Assembly (NCBI RefSeq): GCF_029210485.1 | Contig: NZ_JARGET010000012.1 | Location: 62,001 to 126,000, forward strand | Direction of reading: 5' to 3' | Length of the DNA stretch: 64,000 nt | DNA from: Hoeflea sp. YIM 152468 | GTDB taxonomy: Bacteria > Pseudomonadota > Alphaproteobacteria > Rhizobiales > Rhizobiaceae | In this document: in pieces, positions 54,118 to 64,000 of the stretch | How the letters are laid out: each line of letters opens with the position of its first letter | Numbering within the stretch: position 1 is the first letter of the stretch | The notes under the pieces: model-generated | Seen by the model: only the letters and a program-made list of their open reading frames with translations | Told to the model about the DNA's origin: nothing | Database searches by the model: none | Position numbers and translations under genes: made by a program

Positions 54118-54888
54118 ATGGTTTCATCGGAAAGCGATCTGGAGAAGCTCAGGCAGATCGGACGGATTTGCGCCAACGCGATCCGGGTCATGGCGGGCGC
54201 GATGGAAGCCGGCATGACAACCCGCGAGCTTGACCGGATCGGACGGCAATACCTGGAAGCCAACGGGGCCCAGTCAGCGCCTGAAACCTGCTATCAGTTT
54301 CCCGGTGCGACCTGCATCTCGATCAACGAGGAGGTCGCCCATGGCGTTCCCGGCGACCGGGTGATCGCACCGGGCGATCTGGTCAATATTGACGTGTCAG
54401 CCCTCAAGGATGGTTTTTTTGGCGATACCGGCGCCTCCTTCGGCGTCGCGCCGGTGGCACAGAAGACGGCGCGATTGCTGCGTGACGGCAAGCGGGCGCT
54501 GTCGGCTGGGCTTACTCAGGTCAGGAGCGGCGCCCGCTATGCATCCATCGGCGATGCGGTCGGCAGGTTTGCCGGCAAGAACGGCTATACGCTCATTCGC
54601 AATCTGGCCAGCCACGGGGTCGGACTGTCGCTGCACGAGGAGCCTGCAGAAATTGCCACCTGGCCCAATCGCAGCGACAGGCGCGTCATGGCCGAGGGGC
54701 AGGTCTTTACGATCGAGCGGTTTCTGTCATTGGGAGCGGTCTTGGCTGAAGACGCGGACGAGGATGACGGTGGTGGAAACTGGACGCTCTACTCCTGTCC
54801 ACGCGCACTGACAGTCCAGTTCGAACACACGGTTGTCGCCAGCCGCAATGGCCCGATCATCCTGACTTTGCCGGACAATATCGCCTGA
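54118..54888 (+). CDS. map: Type I methionine aminopeptidase
   Basis: 256 residues from the ATG at 54118. Metal ligands are all seen: Asp in VNIDVSALKDG and GDTGASFGV, His in LASHGVGLSLHEEP, Glu in FTIERFLSL and QFEHTVVA; EEVAHGVPGDRVI supplies the substrate His. Removes initiator methionine. It is an unusual neighbour, standing between ybgC and tolQ; possibly a second map copy of the genome. Usual FTIEP is FTIERF here. Confidence 0.9.
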   Translation: MVSSESDLEKLRQIGRICANAIRVMAGAMEAGMTTRELDRIGRQYLEANGAQSAPETCYQFPGATCISINEEVAHGVPGDRVIAPGDLVNIDVSALKDGFFGDTGASFGVAPVAQKTARLLRDGKRALSAGLTQVRSGARYASIGDAVGRFAGKNGYTLIRNLASHGVGLSLHEEPAEIATWPNRSDRRVMAEGQVFTIERFLSLGAVLAEDADEDDGGGNWTLYSCPRALTVQFEHTVVASRNGPIILTLPDNIA

Positions 54889-55120
54889 ATGCCGGCAAAC
54901 CGGCTTTGTGGCTGAATCCTAACCAAGCCTTAACCATAATAATCCATTACTTAAACCGTTAGGATTGCGCGCAACAGATGCGCCATCCTTTCACCAAAAT
55001 TGGCCGCGAGAAGACTAGACAAGTGAATAGGCGGCGAACGCTCACTTCTGGACTCCCGGCAAAAGTGAAGTCTTGGCCGCCCGGTAATAGAGCCGGGCGT
55101 TTGGATTCGAGGGTTATTGA
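54889..55120. promoter_or_regulatory. 232-bp upstream region of tolQRAB with a near-CtrA box
   Basis: The gap between map and tolQ contains CTAACCAAGCCTTAAC at 54919-54934, one mismatch from TTAA-N7-TTAAC, then AT-rich TAATAATCCATTACTTAAACC. A GAGGGTT precedes the tolQ start. Likely holds the main promoter of the tol operon. CtrA control is only suggested. Confidence 0.4.
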
Positions 55121-55837
55121 ATGGAACAGGTTGGACTTGCAGCAGCCAGCGAAGTGACGCTCTGGTCGCTTTTCATGCAGGCCGGGTTTGTGGTCAAGAT
55201 TGTGATGCTTGGGCTGATTGGCGCCTCGATCTGGACCTGGGCGATCGTGGCGGACAAGTGGATCTCGTTTGGCAAGTTCGGCCGGCAGCTCGACCAGTTC
55301 GAGCAGATTTTCTGGTCCGGGCAGTCGCTTGAGGAATTGTACCGCACGCTGTCGGACCGCAAGTCGACAGGAATGAGCGCGATCTTTGTTTCGGCCATGC
55401 GGGAATGGAAAAAGTCTTTCGAGCGTGGCGCAAAATCCCCGATCGGACTGCAAATGCGGATCGACAAGGCGATGGATGTGACGCTGGCGCGTGAAGCTGA
55501 CGCGCTTGAATCAAAGCTTGGTTCGCTGGCAAGCATAGGATCTGCAGCTCCGTTTATCGGTCTGTTCGGCACCGTGGTCGGCATCATGACCTCGTTTCAG
55601 GCGATTGCAGGGTCGAAGTCGACCAATCTCGCCGTCGTGGCGCCCGGCATTGCCGAAGCGCTGCTTGCCACCGCGATCGGGCTCCTTGCCGCCATTCCGG
55701 CTGTGATCGCCTACAACAAGTTCTCCGCCGACGCCGGCAAACTGTCGGCCCGGATGGAAGGTTTTACCGACGAGTTCTCCGGGATCTTGTCGCGCCAGAT
55801 CGACGAGCGTCTCAACCCGCGCGCTGCTGCGGAATAG
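55121..55837 (+). CDS. tolQ: TolQ proton-channel protein
   Basis: 238 residues, three membrane helices: FMQAGFVVKIVMLGLIGASI, APFIGLFGTVVGIMTSFQAI and GIAEALLATAIGLLAAIPAVI. Channel motifs of TolQ/ExbB are present. With TolR it forms the motor that energises TolA. 9 bp before tolR. Confidence 0.96.
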   Translation: MEQVGLAAASEVTLWSLFMQAGFVVKIVMLGLIGASIWTWAIVADKWISFGKFGRQLDQFEQIFWSGQSLEELYRTLSDRKSTGMSAIFVSAMREWKKSFERGAKSPIGLQMRIDKAMDVTLAREADALESKLGSLASIGSAAPFIGLFGTVVGIMTSFQAIAGSKSTNLAVVAPGIAEALLATAIGLLAAIPAVIAYNKFSADAGKLSARMEGFTDEFSGILSRQIDERLNPRAAAE

Positions 55838-55846
55838 GGGGCAACC

Positions 55847-56296
55847 ATGGGCATATCCAGACAAGGTGGTCGAGGCGGTTCGCGCCGTGGACGGCGTGGA
55901 AGCCACAAGCAGCTTCTGAGCGAAATCAACGTCACGCCGTTTGTCGACGTGATGCTGGTGCTGCTGATCATTTTCATGGTGGCCGCACCGCTTCTGACCG
56001 TTGGCGTGCCGATTGACCTGCCCGAAACCCAGGCCAACGCGCTCAATTCGGACACCCAGCCGATCACTGTTTCGGTGAACTCGGATGGGCAGATCTATCT
56101 GCAGGAAACCGAGATCGCCTTCGATGAAGTGGTTCCCAAGCTCGAGGCGATTGCCACGACAGGCTATGAGGAGCGGATCTATGTGCGCGGCGATACCAAT
56201 GCCGATTACGGAACCGTGATGAAGGTGATGGCGCGGATTTCCGCTGCCGGATTCAGGAACCTTGGGCTGGTCACGCTCCAGGAACAGGACAGTTGA
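55847..56296 (+). CDS. tolR: TolR
   Basis: 149 residues; basic glycine/arginine-rich head (GRGGSRRGRRGSHK), one membrane helix with the channel Asp in NVTPFVDVMLVLLIIFMV, and the periplasmic ExbD/TolR fold (VNSDGQIYLQETEIAFDEV ... YVRGDTNADYGTVMKVM). Works with TolQ. Confidence 0.96.
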   Translation: MGISRQGGRGGSRRGRRGSHKQLLSEINVTPFVDVMLVLLIIFMVAAPLLTVGVPIDLPETQANALNSDTQPITVSVNSDGQIYLQETEIAFDEVVPKLEAIATTGYEERIYVRGDTNADYGTVMKVMARISAAGFRNLGLVTLQEQDS

Positions 56297-56306
56297 CGGC
56301 GCGCTG

Positions 56307-57380
56307 ATGAAGGGAAGTCTGGCGACATCAACGGTTTTTCACGCGCTGGTGCTAGGGTTCGCGCTGTCGTCGTTTTCTGCGCCCAGAACACTGGAAGTGG
56401 CCGACGTGGAATCGTTTCCGGTCAGCATCGTGCCGATCGAGGAAATCACCCAAATCCAGCAGGGCGAGAAAACCGCGCCGATTGCCGAAAAGGCCGCGCC
56501 AATGCCGACCTCGCGGCCCGATCCGGTGGCGGATGCGGAAAATGCCGGTGACAATTCCGTCGACCTGAAGCCGGTCAAGGAAGCCAAGCCCAGCCCTAGG
56601 GAAGTCGTGTCCGAGGCGCCGCCAAAACCGGCGGAAAAGCCTGCGCCCCAGCCTGATCCTGCTCCCACGCCGCCGGCGCCCGAACCGGCCAAGGTGGCTG
56701 AACCAAAACCGGCGCCCGACCCTGCGCCAAAGCCGGCTCCGGAAAAGCCGGCAGAGCCAGCGCCGGCTCCGGTGGAAGTGGCTGCCTTGCCGGCGGAAAC
56801 CACGCCCGATCCCGTGGCGGAGGCGATCACCGAGGCCGCGCCGAGCGAGCCGGCGTTTGCGGCCTTGCCCAGCGCCGGGCCGGTGCCCGAAAGCAGACCG
56901 GAGCCGCAGAAGAGCGTTGCCAAGGCCAAAGCGTCTGAACAGGCTTCCTCGAAAGAGAGCGACTTCAATGCCGATCAGGTTGCTGCGCTGCTGAACAAGC
57001 AGGACGCTGCGGGTGGCGGAGCCAAGCGCACGACCGAAACCGCGTCGCTGGGTGGGTCGCAGACCACACGCGGAAACACGCTCAGCCAGAGCGAAATGGA
57101 TGCCCTGCGCGGCCAGATCCAGAAGTACTGGAACATCATTCCGGGCATGGCCGATGGCGGAGATGTGCGGGTGACTGTGAAGATGAGGCTTGATCTGGCC
57201 GGCAATGTCGTTGGCCAGCCAGAAGTGACGGCGACCGGCGGATCTGCAGGAACTCGCGGCACATTGGCAGGCAGCGCCCGACGCGCTGTCCTTCAGGCAC
57301 AACCTTACCAGTTGCCCAAAGAAAAATTTGATTCCTGGTCGGAAGTGATCGTGAATTTCGACCCCAGCCAGATGTTTTGA
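56307..57380 (+). CDS. tolA: TolA
   Basis: 357 residues from the ATG at 56307. Membrane anchor [18 protein letters not shown], then about 210 residues very rich in Pro, Ala, Glu and Lys, a periplasm-spanning segment, then a C-terminal domain ([20 protein letters not shown] onward, TonB/TolA fold). Links TolQR in the inner membrane to Pal/TolB at the outer membrane. Overlong repeats make start by homology hard, but the helix fixes it. Confidence 0.93.
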   Translation: MKGSLATSTVFHALVLGFALSSFSAPRTLEVADVESFPVSIVPIEEITQIQQGEKTAPIAEKAAPMPTSRPDPVADAENAGDNSVDLKPVKEAKPSPREVVSEAPPKPAEKPAPQPDPAPTPPAPEPAKVAEPKPAPDPAPKPAPEKPAEPAPAPVEVAALPAETTPDPVAEAITEAAPSEPAFAALPSAGPVPESRPEPQKSVAKAKASEQASSKESDFNADQVAALLNKQDAAGGGAKRTTETASLGGSQTTRGNTLSQSEMDALRGQIQKYWNIIPGMADGGDVRVTVKMRLDLAGNVVGQPEVTATGGSAGTRGTLAGSARRAVLQAQPYQLPKEKFDSWSEVIVNFDPSQMF

Positions 57381-57427
57381 GGGCGGGGCACATGACTGTG
57401 ATAGAAATGGTGCTGAAAGGCTGCATT

Positions 57428-58741
57428 ATGAATATGATCAACCGGATTTTTGGTTTGTCGCTGGCGATGGCGGGAGCGCTCGTGTTGCTGGCTTCGACAC
57501 CGGCACGCGCCGTTGTCGAGATCGATATCAACAAGGCCAATGTCGAGCCCCTGCCGATTGCCATCACCGACTTCATCTCAAGCGACGCCGTGGGCGGGCA
57601 GATTGCTGCCGTGGTTGCGGCCGACCTCAAGCGCTCGGGCTTGTTTGCCCCGATCGACCAGGCTGCGTTTATCGAAAAAATCTCCAATCCTGATGTCGCC
57701 CCCCGGTTCGAGGATTGGCGGGTGATCAACGCCCAGGCCCTGGTCACGGGCCGTGTGGTGCGCGAAGCGGATGGCCGATTGCGGGCAGAGTTCCGTTTGT
57801 GGGACACATTTGCCAACCAGCAGCTCTCGGGGGAACAGTTCTTCACCCGTCCGGAAAACTGGCGCCGGGTGGCCCACATCATCGCCGATGCGATCTATGA
57901 GCGGCTGACCGGTGAAAAGGGCTATTTCGACAGCCGCGTGGTGTTCGTGTCCGAAAGCGGTCCGAAGATTGACCGCAAGAAACAACTGGCGATCATGGAC
58001 CAGGATGGCGCCAACATCCGCATGCTGACCAATGCCAATGACATCGTGCTGACGCCGCGGTTTTCACCAAGCCGGCAGGAAATTACCTACATGTCGTTCG
58101 AGGGAGGCCAGCCACGGGTCTATCTCCTGCAGCTTGAAACCGGTCAGCGCGAGTTGGTCGGCAATTTTCCCGGCATGACCTTTGCGCCGCGGTTTTCGCC
58201 AGACGGGCAGAAGGTGATCATGAGCCTTCAGCAGGAAGGCAACGCCAATATCTATACCTTGGATCTGCGCTCGCGCTCGACAACCCGGCTGACAAGCACG
58301 GCTGCGATCGATACCTCTCCATCCTACTCGCCCGATGGCAATCAGATCGTTTTTGAAAGCGACCGGGGCGGGCGTCAGCAGCTTTATATCATGGGCACCG
58401 ATGGCTCAAACCAACGACGTGTGTCATTTGGCGACGGTTCCTATTCAACGCCGGTCTGGTCGCCGCGTGGTGATCTGATTGCATTCACCAAGCAATCGGG
58501 TGGCAAATTCTCGATTGGGGTGATGCGCACCGACGGGTCGGGCGAACGCATCCTGACGACCGGGTTTCACAATGAAGGGCCAACCTGGGCACCCAATGGC
58601 CGGGTGCTGATGTTCTTCCGTCAACCCGCCGGCTCTGGCGGCCCGCAGATCTATTCGATCGATCTCACCGGCTACAATGAGCAACTGGTGACAACACCAA
58701 GCTATGCCTCTGACCCGGCCTGGTCTCCGCTGCTTGAATAG
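57428..58741 (+). CDS. tolB: TolB translocation protein
   Basis: 437 residues from the ATG at 57428 (AAAGG before it); frame is open a little further upstream. Signal peptide [22 protein letters not shown]-terminal domain to about 160, then a six-bladed WD40-like beta-propeller with repeated PRFSPDGQ / [18 protein letters not shown] motifs. Periplasmic; binds Pal and TolA. Confidence 0.97.
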   Translation: MNMINRIFGLSLAMAGALVLLASTPARAVVEIDINKANVEPLPIAITDFISSDAVGGQIAAVVAADLKRSGLFAPIDQAAFIEKISNPDVAPRFEDWRVINAQALVTGRVVREADGRLRAEFRLWDTFANQQLSGEQFFTRPENWRRVAHIIADAIYERLTGEKGYFDSRVVFVSESGPKIDRKKQLAIMDQDGANIRMLTNANDIVLTPRFSPSRQEITYMSFEGGQPRVYLLQLETGQRELVGNFPGMTFAPRFSPDGQKVIMSLQQEGNANIYTLDLRSRSTTRLTSTAAIDTSPSYSPDGNQIVFESDRGGRQQLYIMGTDGSNQRRVSFGDGSYSTPVWSPRGDLIAFTKQSGGKFSIGVMRTDGSGERILTTGFHNEGPTWAPNGRVLMFFRQPAGSGGPQIYSIDLTGYNEQLVTTPSYASDPAWSPLLE

Positions 58742-58905
58742 CTCGATCGCAAATTGGGCTGGTTTTTGCCGTCTTCGTGCCGCATTCTGCGTCCAGACGC
58801 GGCTTGCACGCGAAAAACACAGACAAAATTAACCCTGTTTCTTCAACGCCGATTAACCGCGACCGGTTACAAAAGATCAACCAAACACTTCCAAGGAGTC
58901 CGGCC

Positions 58906-59412
58906 ATGCGCCGCATGCAAGAATTTGCCCGCACCCCGGCGATGATCGCGCTTTTCACAGCGCTCGTCCTGACCGGCTGCGCCTCAAAAAAGAACAACCT
59001 TCCCAACAACGCCGCCGATCTGGGGCTTGCTGGCAATGCGACGCCGGGGTCTCAGCAGGACTTCACCGTCAATGTCGGTGACCGGATTTTCTTCGATACC
59101 GATTCGTCGGTGGTCCGGGCCGATGCGGCGGCGACGCTTGACCGTCAGGCGCAGTGGCTCAATCAGTATCCGAACTATCAGGTCACGGTTGAGGGACATG
59201 CCGACGAACGCGGCACCCGTGAGTACAACCTTGCGCTCGGCGCTCGGCGTGCATCCTCTGCCCGTCAGTATCTCATCAATCGTGGCATCCCGGCCAACCG
59301 TATCCGCAGCATTTCCTTCGGCAAGGAGCGTCCGGTCGCAGTCTGCGATGATATCTCCTGCTGGTCGCAAAACCGTCGCGCGGTTACCGTGCTTGGCGGG
59401 GCGGGCAGCTGA
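58906..59412 (+). CDS. pal: Peptidoglycan-associated lipoprotein Pal
   Basis: 168 residues from the ATG at 58906, with AAGGAG before it. Lipoprotein signal with lipobox LTGC (Cys about 25). OmpA-like C-terminal domain: VGDRIFFDTDSSVVRADA, VEGHADERGTREYNLALGARRA and NRRAVTVLGG, which bind peptidoglycan. Anchors the outer membrane. The 164 bp after tolB include AT-rich sequence that may hold a separate promoter. Confidence 0.97.
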   Translation: MRRMQEFARTPAMIALFTALVLTGCASKKNNLPNNAADLGLAGNATPGSQQDFTVNVGDRIFFDTDSSVVRADAAATLDRQAQWLNQYPNYQVTVEGHADERGTREYNLALGARRASSARQYLINRGIPANRIRSISFGKERPVAVCDDISCWSQNRRAVTVLGGAGS

Positions 59413-59439
59413 TCAAGGTCACGCTTGTCTGATTTGAGA

Positions 59440-59466
59440 GGGCGGTCTGCGGGCCGCCTTCTTTTT
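59440..59466 (+). terminator. Terminator after pal
   Basis: GGGCGGTC pairs with GGCCGCCT (about 59440-59459, one G-U pair) with a TGCG loop, followed by TTCTTTTT. 28 bp past the pal stop. Confidence 0.78.
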
Positions 59467-59576
59467 CATTGGGTGGGCGTGTGATCATAGTTTGGCCGGT
59501 TTGTGCGTTGATTTGATACGCTGCGATGCGTTATTCCGGAGGTCGGGGCGTATGCCCGCGTAATGAGGTCAGGCTG

Positions 59577-60476
59577 ATGAAACCCATTTGCAATTTACTC
59601 GCAGCGGCGATGATGGCCGCTTTTGCCTATCCGGTGCATGCGGCACCCCTGCTTTCAGGATTTTCGCATGGCATCCTCGAGCCGCCTGCAGCAACCGGCA
59701 GCAGTCAAACCGACCGGGCGCCGGTGGTTCTGGCGCAGAGCGGAGATCCGACCTACCGGATCGGCCAACTCGAAGAGCAGGTTCGTGGACTGACTGGCCG
59801 GATCGAGGAACTCGGGTTCCAGTTGCTGCAAATGCAGGAACAGATGCGGCAGATGCAGCAGGACAACGAGTTCCGCTTCCAGGAACTTGAAAAAACCGGC
59901 AATCAGCGTGGCGATGCCGGCTCTTCGGTGCCGTCGTCAGGCGTTGAGCCGTCGTCCACGGCGTCCACATCTACCCAACAGGGGGCAGGCGCGCCCGCAA
60001 CCGATCTCGGATCAATCAAGTTCGACAAGAATGGTGATCTGATCGGCGGCATTATCGAGCCGATGGATCAGGGGAGCCAGACTGCCGCCTTGTCCTCGCC
60101 CGAGGATTTGTATCAGACTGGTTACAACCACATGCTTGCTGGAGACTACTCGCTTGCCGAGCAGGTGTTCCAGGATTACGTGACCAGTTTTCCCGAGAGC
60201 GCCCGCGCGTCCGACGCGATGTTCTGGCTCGGTGAAGCCCAGTATTCGCAAGCCAGATATCAGGAGTCTGCGAAAACCTTTCTTGATGCCCACAAACAAT
60301 ACCCTCAGGCCGACAAGGGCGCCGATTCGCTGTTGAAACTCGGAATGTCGCTGGCCAGACTCGACAACCGCGAAACCGCCTGCGCGACCTTGCGCGAAGT
60401 TCTGATCCGCTACCCTGGCGCTTCCGCGGCGGTTCGCGCCAAGGTCAGTGAAGAGCAGAAGCTGGCGAGCTGCTGA
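59577..60476 (+). CDS. cpoB: Tol-Pal system protein CpoB/YbgF
   Basis: 299 residues from the ATG at 59577. Signal peptide ICNLLAAAMMAAFAYPVHAA; coiled coil YRIGQLEEQVRGLTGRIEEL; low-complexity Ser/Gly linker; three C-terminal TPRs (DLYQTGYNHMLAGDYSLAEQ, SARASDAMFWLGEAQYSQ, ADKGADSLLKLGMSLARL). CpoB couples PBP1B activity to Tol. It has its own leader after the pal terminator. Confidence 0.93.
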   Translation: MKPICNLLAAAMMAAFAYPVHAAPLLSGFSHGILEPPAATGSSQTDRAPVVLAQSGDPTYRIGQLEEQVRGLTGRIEELGFQLLQMQEQMRQMQQDNEFRFQELEKTGNQRGDAGSSVPSSGVEPSSTASTSTQQGAGAPATDLGSIKFDKNGDLIGGIIEPMDQGSQTAALSSPEDLYQTGYNHMLAGDYSLAEQVFQDYVTSFPESARASDAMFWLGEAQYSQARYQESAKTFLDAHKQYPQADKGADSLLKLGMSLARLDNRETACATLREVLIRYPGASAAVRAKVSEEQKLASC

Positions 60477-60526
60477 TTACCCGCCGCATCCCGGGTGCTT
60501 CGGACCTGGCAGATCGGGCCGGCCAG

Positions 60527-61843
60527 ATGCCCCGAACCTTTCATGACATTCTTTCTGATTTCTATGCCGGGCTGAAGGATCGCCGTCCAATTGGCCTCGG
60601 CGTGTCCGGTGGTTCCGATTCCCTGGGATTGCTGTATGGGCTTGCCCGAATCGTCCCGCCGACACAGCTGGTTGTGCTCACGGTTGATCATGGCTTGCGC
60701 GACGGGTCCGCTGATGAAGCGCGCTGGGTCAAAGCCCGGTGCCGCCAGCTTGGCGTTCGTCACGAGACATTGCGCTGGACCGGCGATCGGCCTGTGTCGG
60801 GACTGCAGGCAGCCGCCCGGGTGGCGCGCTATCGCTTGATGGGTGCAGCTGCAGCCCGGCACGGTCTTGCAGCGGTTCTGACTGCGCACACCCGCAATGA
60901 TCAGGATGAAACACGCGCGATGCGGCGGGCGCGCAGCCCAGCAAATGATGCGCCGGGACTGGCTGGTATTCCACCGGCCACGTTGTTTGACGGGAAGATG
61001 TGGGTGTTGCGGCCCCTTCTGACCCTGCAACGGGAAGATATCCGAGACTTTTTGCGCCGGGCCGGGATCGAGTGGATTGAGGACCCGTCGAATGCCGATC
61101 CCCGATTCGAGCGGGTGCGGGTTCGCGCCATGCTCGCACAGCAGCTTCCTGCGGACGGGGATGCTGACGGTGCGCAGTTTGCTATTGCCCGCAGACGGCT
61201 CGCGGGCAGGGCCGCGGATTTCATCAGGGCCAATTGCAGCGAAACCGATGGCCTGGTCCGGATCGTATGCCGGCCAGGGGAGGATGCGGATGTGGTCGCG
61301 GCGGCGGTTGAAGCTGTGATTGATTATTGCGGCGGGGCCGGACGCCCGCTGGACCGGCGTGGCAAGGCGACGCTGGCGCGGTTCCTGGGTGGCGGATCGG
61401 GTGGCAAGGGCAGACAGGCGATCAGTGTTGGCCGCTGCTTGATCGAGCGCAATGGAAACATTCTGGCCGTCAGGCGTGAAAGCCGCGGACTTGAAGCCTT
61501 GACGCTTTCGCCCGGCCATTCAGCTGTCTGGGACGGGCGCTACCGTGTGAGAAACCTGTCCAATGTCTCGCCGCTGACGGTTTTTAACGATCGCGCAGGC
61601 GCGCATTTGCCATTGTTCCGCCGCGATGCCGAGAGAGAACACACATGCTGGACTGTGGAGAATGGAGTCGCCGGTGGTTTTGTCCAGCAAAGATTGGCCG
61701 GGCGAAGTTCACATATCTTGCCGGTTTACGAAATGCCTGTGGCCCAGTCCCTGGCGCAATTGGCCCGGTCGACCGGCTTTCCCCAGTGTCCCTGGACCGA
61801 TCTGCCGGAAATTGCCGCGTTAACCGCGATGCAAGTGCGGTGA
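60527..61843 (+). CDS. tilS: tRNA(Ile)-lysidine synthetase
   Basis: 438 residues. PP-loop ATP pyrophosphatase GLGVSGGSDSLGLLYGL (SGGSDS at about 25-30), VDHGLRDGSADEARW and the TAHTRNDQDETRAM motif. Changes C34 of tRNA-Ile(CAU) to lysidine so that it reads AUA; essential. C-terminal half more divergent, as is usual in alphaproteobacteria. Lies 50 bp after cpoB. Confidence 0.93.
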   Translation: MPRTFHDILSDFYAGLKDRRPIGLGVSGGSDSLGLLYGLARIVPPTQLVVLTVDHGLRDGSADEARWVKARCRQLGVRHETLRWTGDRPVSGLQAAARVARYRLMGAAAARHGLAAVLTAHTRNDQDETRAMRRARSPANDAPGLAGIPPATLFDGKMWVLRPLLTLQREDIRDFLRRAGIEWIEDPSNADPRFERVRVRAMLAQQLPADGDADGAQFAIARRRLAGRAADFIRANCSETDGLVRIVCRPGEDADVVAAAVEAVIDYCGGAGRPLDRRGKATLARFLGGGSGGKGRQAISVGRCLIERNGNILAVRRESRGLEALTLSPGHSAVWDGRYRVRNLSNVSPLTVFNDRAGAHLPLFRRDAEREHTCWTVENGVAGGFVQQRLAGRSSHILPVYEMPVAQSLAQLARSTGFPQCPWTDLPEIAALTAMQVR

Positions 61844-61955
61844 CAAACGACTTACGTAGCCTTGGCAAGGCCCCCTCAGGCTCCTATGTTGTAAATCAGT
61901 ATTCGAAATTCGGTATGCGCCGGTGGCAGCAGGCCTTGATCCCCCGAGGAAGAGC

Positions 61956-63893
61956 ATGAACCCCAACTTCCGCAATTTTGCCCTATGGGCAATCATCGCA
62001 CTCTTGTTGATCGCACTGTTCAACATGTTTCAAAGTCCGAATGAACGGACCGCCGGGCGTGACATCGCCTATTCCCAGTTCCTCAAGGATATTGATGCGG
62101 GCCGCGTGCGCGATGTCACTATCGTGGGCGAACGGATCTCCGGCAATTACACCGACACCGCCACCGGCTTTCAAACCTATTCGCCCGGTGATGCAGGTCT
62201 GATCCAGCGGTTGAACGAGCGCAATGTGGCGATTACGGCCAAGCCGGAAGTTGACGGCTCCAACACGCTGGTCGGTTACCTGATCTCCTGGCTGCCGATC
62301 CTGCTCATTCTGGGTGTGTGGATTTTCTTCATGCGCCAGATGCAGGGCGGTTCGCGCGGTGCCATGGGGTTTGGCAAGTCAAAAGCCAAGTTGCTGACCG
62401 AAGCGCATGGCCGTGTGACCTTTGCCGATGTGGCCGGTGTCGACGAAGCCAAGCAGGACCTCGAAGAAATTGTCGAATTCCTGCGCGATCCGCAGAAATT
62501 CCAGCGGCTGGGCGGCAAGATCCCCCGTGGCGTTTTGCTCGTGGGCCCTCCTGGTACAGGTAAGACTTTGACAGCGCGCGCTGTTGCGGGCGAAGCCAAC
62601 GTGCCGTTCTTCACGATTTCCGGTTCCGACTTTGTCGAGATGTTTGTCGGCGTCGGCGCGAGCCGGGTTCGCGACATGTTCGAGCAGGCCAAGAAAAATG
62701 CGCCCTGCATCATCTTCATTGACGAAATCGACGCTGTCGGTCGCCATCGCGGCGCCGGCCTTGGCGGAGGCAATGACGAGCGCGAACAGACGCTCAACCA
62801 GCTGCTCGTCGAAATGGATGGGTTCGAAGCCAATGAGGGTGTCATTCTGATCGCCGCGACCAACCGTCCCGACGTGCTGGACCCGGCGCTGATGCGTCCA
62901 GGCCGGTTTGACCGTCAGGTCGTTGTGCCGCTGCCGGACGTCAATGGCCGGGAGAAAATCCTCAAGGTGCATGTCCGCAACGTGCCGATGGCGCCGAATG
63001 TGGACCTGAAGGTTCTGGCGCGGGGTACTCCGGGCTTCTCCGGCGCGGACCTGATGAACCTGGTCAATGAGGGCGCCTTGCTGGCAGCACGGCGCAACAA
63101 GCGGATTGTCACCATGGCCGAATTCGAAGACGCCAAGGACAAGGTGATGATGGGGGCCGAGCGACGCTCGACCGCCATGACCCAGGAAGAAAAGAAGCTG
63201 ACTGCCTATCACGAAGCCGGTCATGCGATCGTCGCAATGCATGTCGCTGCGGCCGATCCGGTGCACAAGGCAACGATTATCCCGCGCGGACGGGCGCTTG
63301 GCATGGTCATGCAACTGCCCGAAGGCGACCGCTACTCGATGAGTTACAAGTGGATGGTGTCGCGGCTGGCGATCATGATGGGCGGCCGGGTTGCCGAAGA
63401 GCTGACTTTCGGCAAGGAAAACATCACCTCCGGCGCGTCCTCGGATATTGTCCAGGCCACGAAGCTGGCCCGTGCAATGGTGACGGAATGGGGGTTCTCC
63501 GATGAGCTGGGCCTGGTTGCCTATGGCGAGAACCAGCAGGAAGTCTTCCTTGGTCATTCGGTGGCGCAACAGAAGAATGTGTCGGAAGCAACCGCCCAGA
63601 CAATCGATAGCGAAATCCGGCGGCTGATTGATCAGGCTTACATCGAGGCACGCGAGATCCTGACCAAGCACAAGAAGGGTTTCACCGCCATCGCGGAAGG
63701 GCTTCTCGAGTATGAGACGCTGACCGGCGACGAAATCAAGGCGCTGATTCGCGGTGAAAAGCCGGCGCGCGACATCGGGGATGATACGCCGCCGACCCGT
63801 GGCACCGCTGTACCGACCGCCGGCGCCAAGAAGGGCGGAGCCGGCAAGAAGGGCGACGAGCCTGACGCAGGTCTGGAGCCGCAGCCGCAATAG
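61956..63893 (+). CDS. ftsH: ATP-dependent zinc metalloprotease FtsH
   Basis: 645 residues from the ATG at 61956, with GAGGAAGAG before it. Two membrane helices ([39 protein letters not shown]) with a periplasmic loop, AAA domain with Walker A GPPGTGKT (about 196-203), Walker [12 protein letters not shown] region [16 protein letters not shown], and zinc site HEAGH (419-423). Degrades misfolded membrane proteins and regulatory proteins. The C-terminus is Gly/Lys-rich. The usual tilS-ftsH order. Confidence 0.98.
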   Translation: MNPNFRNFALWAIIALLLIALFNMFQSPNERTAGRDIAYSQFLKDIDAGRVRDVTIVGERISGNYTDTATGFQTYSPGDAGLIQRLNERNVAITAKPEVDGSNTLVGYLISWLPILLILGVWIFFMRQMQGGSRGAMGFGKSKAKLLTEAHGRVTFADVAGVDEAKQDLEEIVEFLRDPQKFQRLGGKIPRGVLLVGPPGTGKTLTARAVAGEANVPFFTISGSDFVEMFVGVGASRVRDMFEQAKKNAPCIIFIDEIDAVGRHRGAGLGGGNDEREQTLNQLLVEMDGFEANEGVILIAATNRPDVLDPALMRPGRFDRQVVVPLPDVNGREKILKVHVRNVPMAPNVDLKVLARGTPGFSGADLMNLVNEGALLAARRNKRIVTMAEFEDAKDKVMMGAERRSTAMTQEEKKLTAYHEAGHAIVAMHVAAADPVHKATIIPRGRALGMVMQLPEGDRYSMSYKWMVSRLAIMMGGRVAEELTFGKENITSGASSDIVQATKLARAMVTEWGFSDELGLVAYGENQQEVFLGHSVAQQKNVSEATAQTIDSEIRRLIDQAYIEAREILTKHKKGFTAIAEGLLEYETLTGDEIKALIRGEKPARDIGDDTPPTRGTAVPTAGAKKGGAGKKGDEPDAGLEPQPQ

Positions 63894-63930
63894 GCCGTGT
63901 GCGGTAAACCTTAATAGAAATGAGTTGTTG

Positions 63931-63955
63931 ACAGCCGCCACCGGGCGGCTGTTTT
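63931..63955 (+). terminator. Rho-independent terminator of ftsH
   Basis: ACAGCCGCC (63931-63939) pairs with GGCGGCTGT (63944-63952) across ACCG, followed by TTTGTGT. 37 bp past the ftsH stop. Confidence 0.85.
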
Positions 63956-64000
63956 GTGTATAGTGCAACGGTTTGTAACAAAACCTGATTGTAATGATGC

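Noticed and set aside
1-64000. CRISPR array, prophage, integrative element or insertion sequence
   Set aside because: No regularly spaced repeats, integrase, transposase, phage structural genes or tRNA-associated direct repeats were found.
1-64000. tRNA or rRNA genes
   Set aside because: No cloverleaf consensus (GGTTCRANYC arm) or rRNA segment noticed in the intergenic regions read by eye; a tRNAscan run would settle it.

Overview
The window is about 61 percent GC and almost fully coding. It looks like core chromosome of an alphaproteobacterium of the order Rhizobiales, probably Rhizobiaceae or a close marine relative such as Hoeflea. That placement is an inference from gene content and order: an Omp10-type lipoprotein, homospermidine synthase, GapR (DUF2312), RcdA (DUF1465), DUF882, DUF1036 and DUF1192 proteins, cysteine-free L31 and L36, the sqdBDC sulfolipid operon, and the order ybgC-map-tolQRAB-pal-cpoB-tilS-ftsH. 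I see no prophage, insertion sequence, CRISPR array, rRNA or tRNA.

Layout. 1-9 kb: the start of an acyl-CoA ligase gene, Omp10, homospermidine synthase, PepF, a sigma-54 activator and a DUF882 protein, then a 60-bp palindrome facing gapR. 9-15 kb: DUF1036 and pyruvate kinase, a hydrolase, a TPR protein, L36, purEK and a divergent YdcH pair. 15-25 kb: an ArsR regulator, an acyl-CoA synthetase, a TSUP permease, a ThiE-like protein, a SEL1 protein, EF-P, SuhB, a MotA/MotB-like motor pair, and an orphan PhnD-like protein with a desaturase. 26-33 kb: an ABC exporter, L31, rcdA, a CtrA-box-rich intergenic stretch with a candidate small RNA, DUF1192, quinone oxidoreductase, an MFS carrier and an SGNH hydrolase. 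33-41 kb: central carbon metabolism on the minus strand (tkt, gap, pgk, class I aldolase) with a K+/H+ antiporter in between. 41-47.6 kb: zapA, 6S RNA, an isolated LuxR-type HTH gene, 5-formyl-THF cyclo-ligase, a YmdB-like phosphoesterase, TPR and MBL proteins, a GFA protein, YebC and an LLM oxidoreductase. 47.7-50.5 kb: ruvC-ruvA-ruvB, with a decayed VapBC module between ruvA and ruvB. 50.5-53.5 kb: sqdB-sqdD-sqdC. 53.6-64 kb: the Tol-Pal cluster, tilS and ftsH.

Functional themes are envelope integrity (Tol-Pal, Omp10, the PG-anchored motor pair, sulfolipid), cell-cycle control (RcdA, GapR, ZapA, two perfect CtrA boxes), lower glycolysis and the pentose phosphate pathway, and Holliday junction processing. 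The most interesting non-gene signals are the CtrA boxes with the possible small RNA near 29.1-29.4 kb, the 6S RNA at 41.75-41.91 kb, the 60-bp palindrome at 7.8 kb and the vapBC remnant inside the ruv operon. I found no complete new defence or biosynthetic system.
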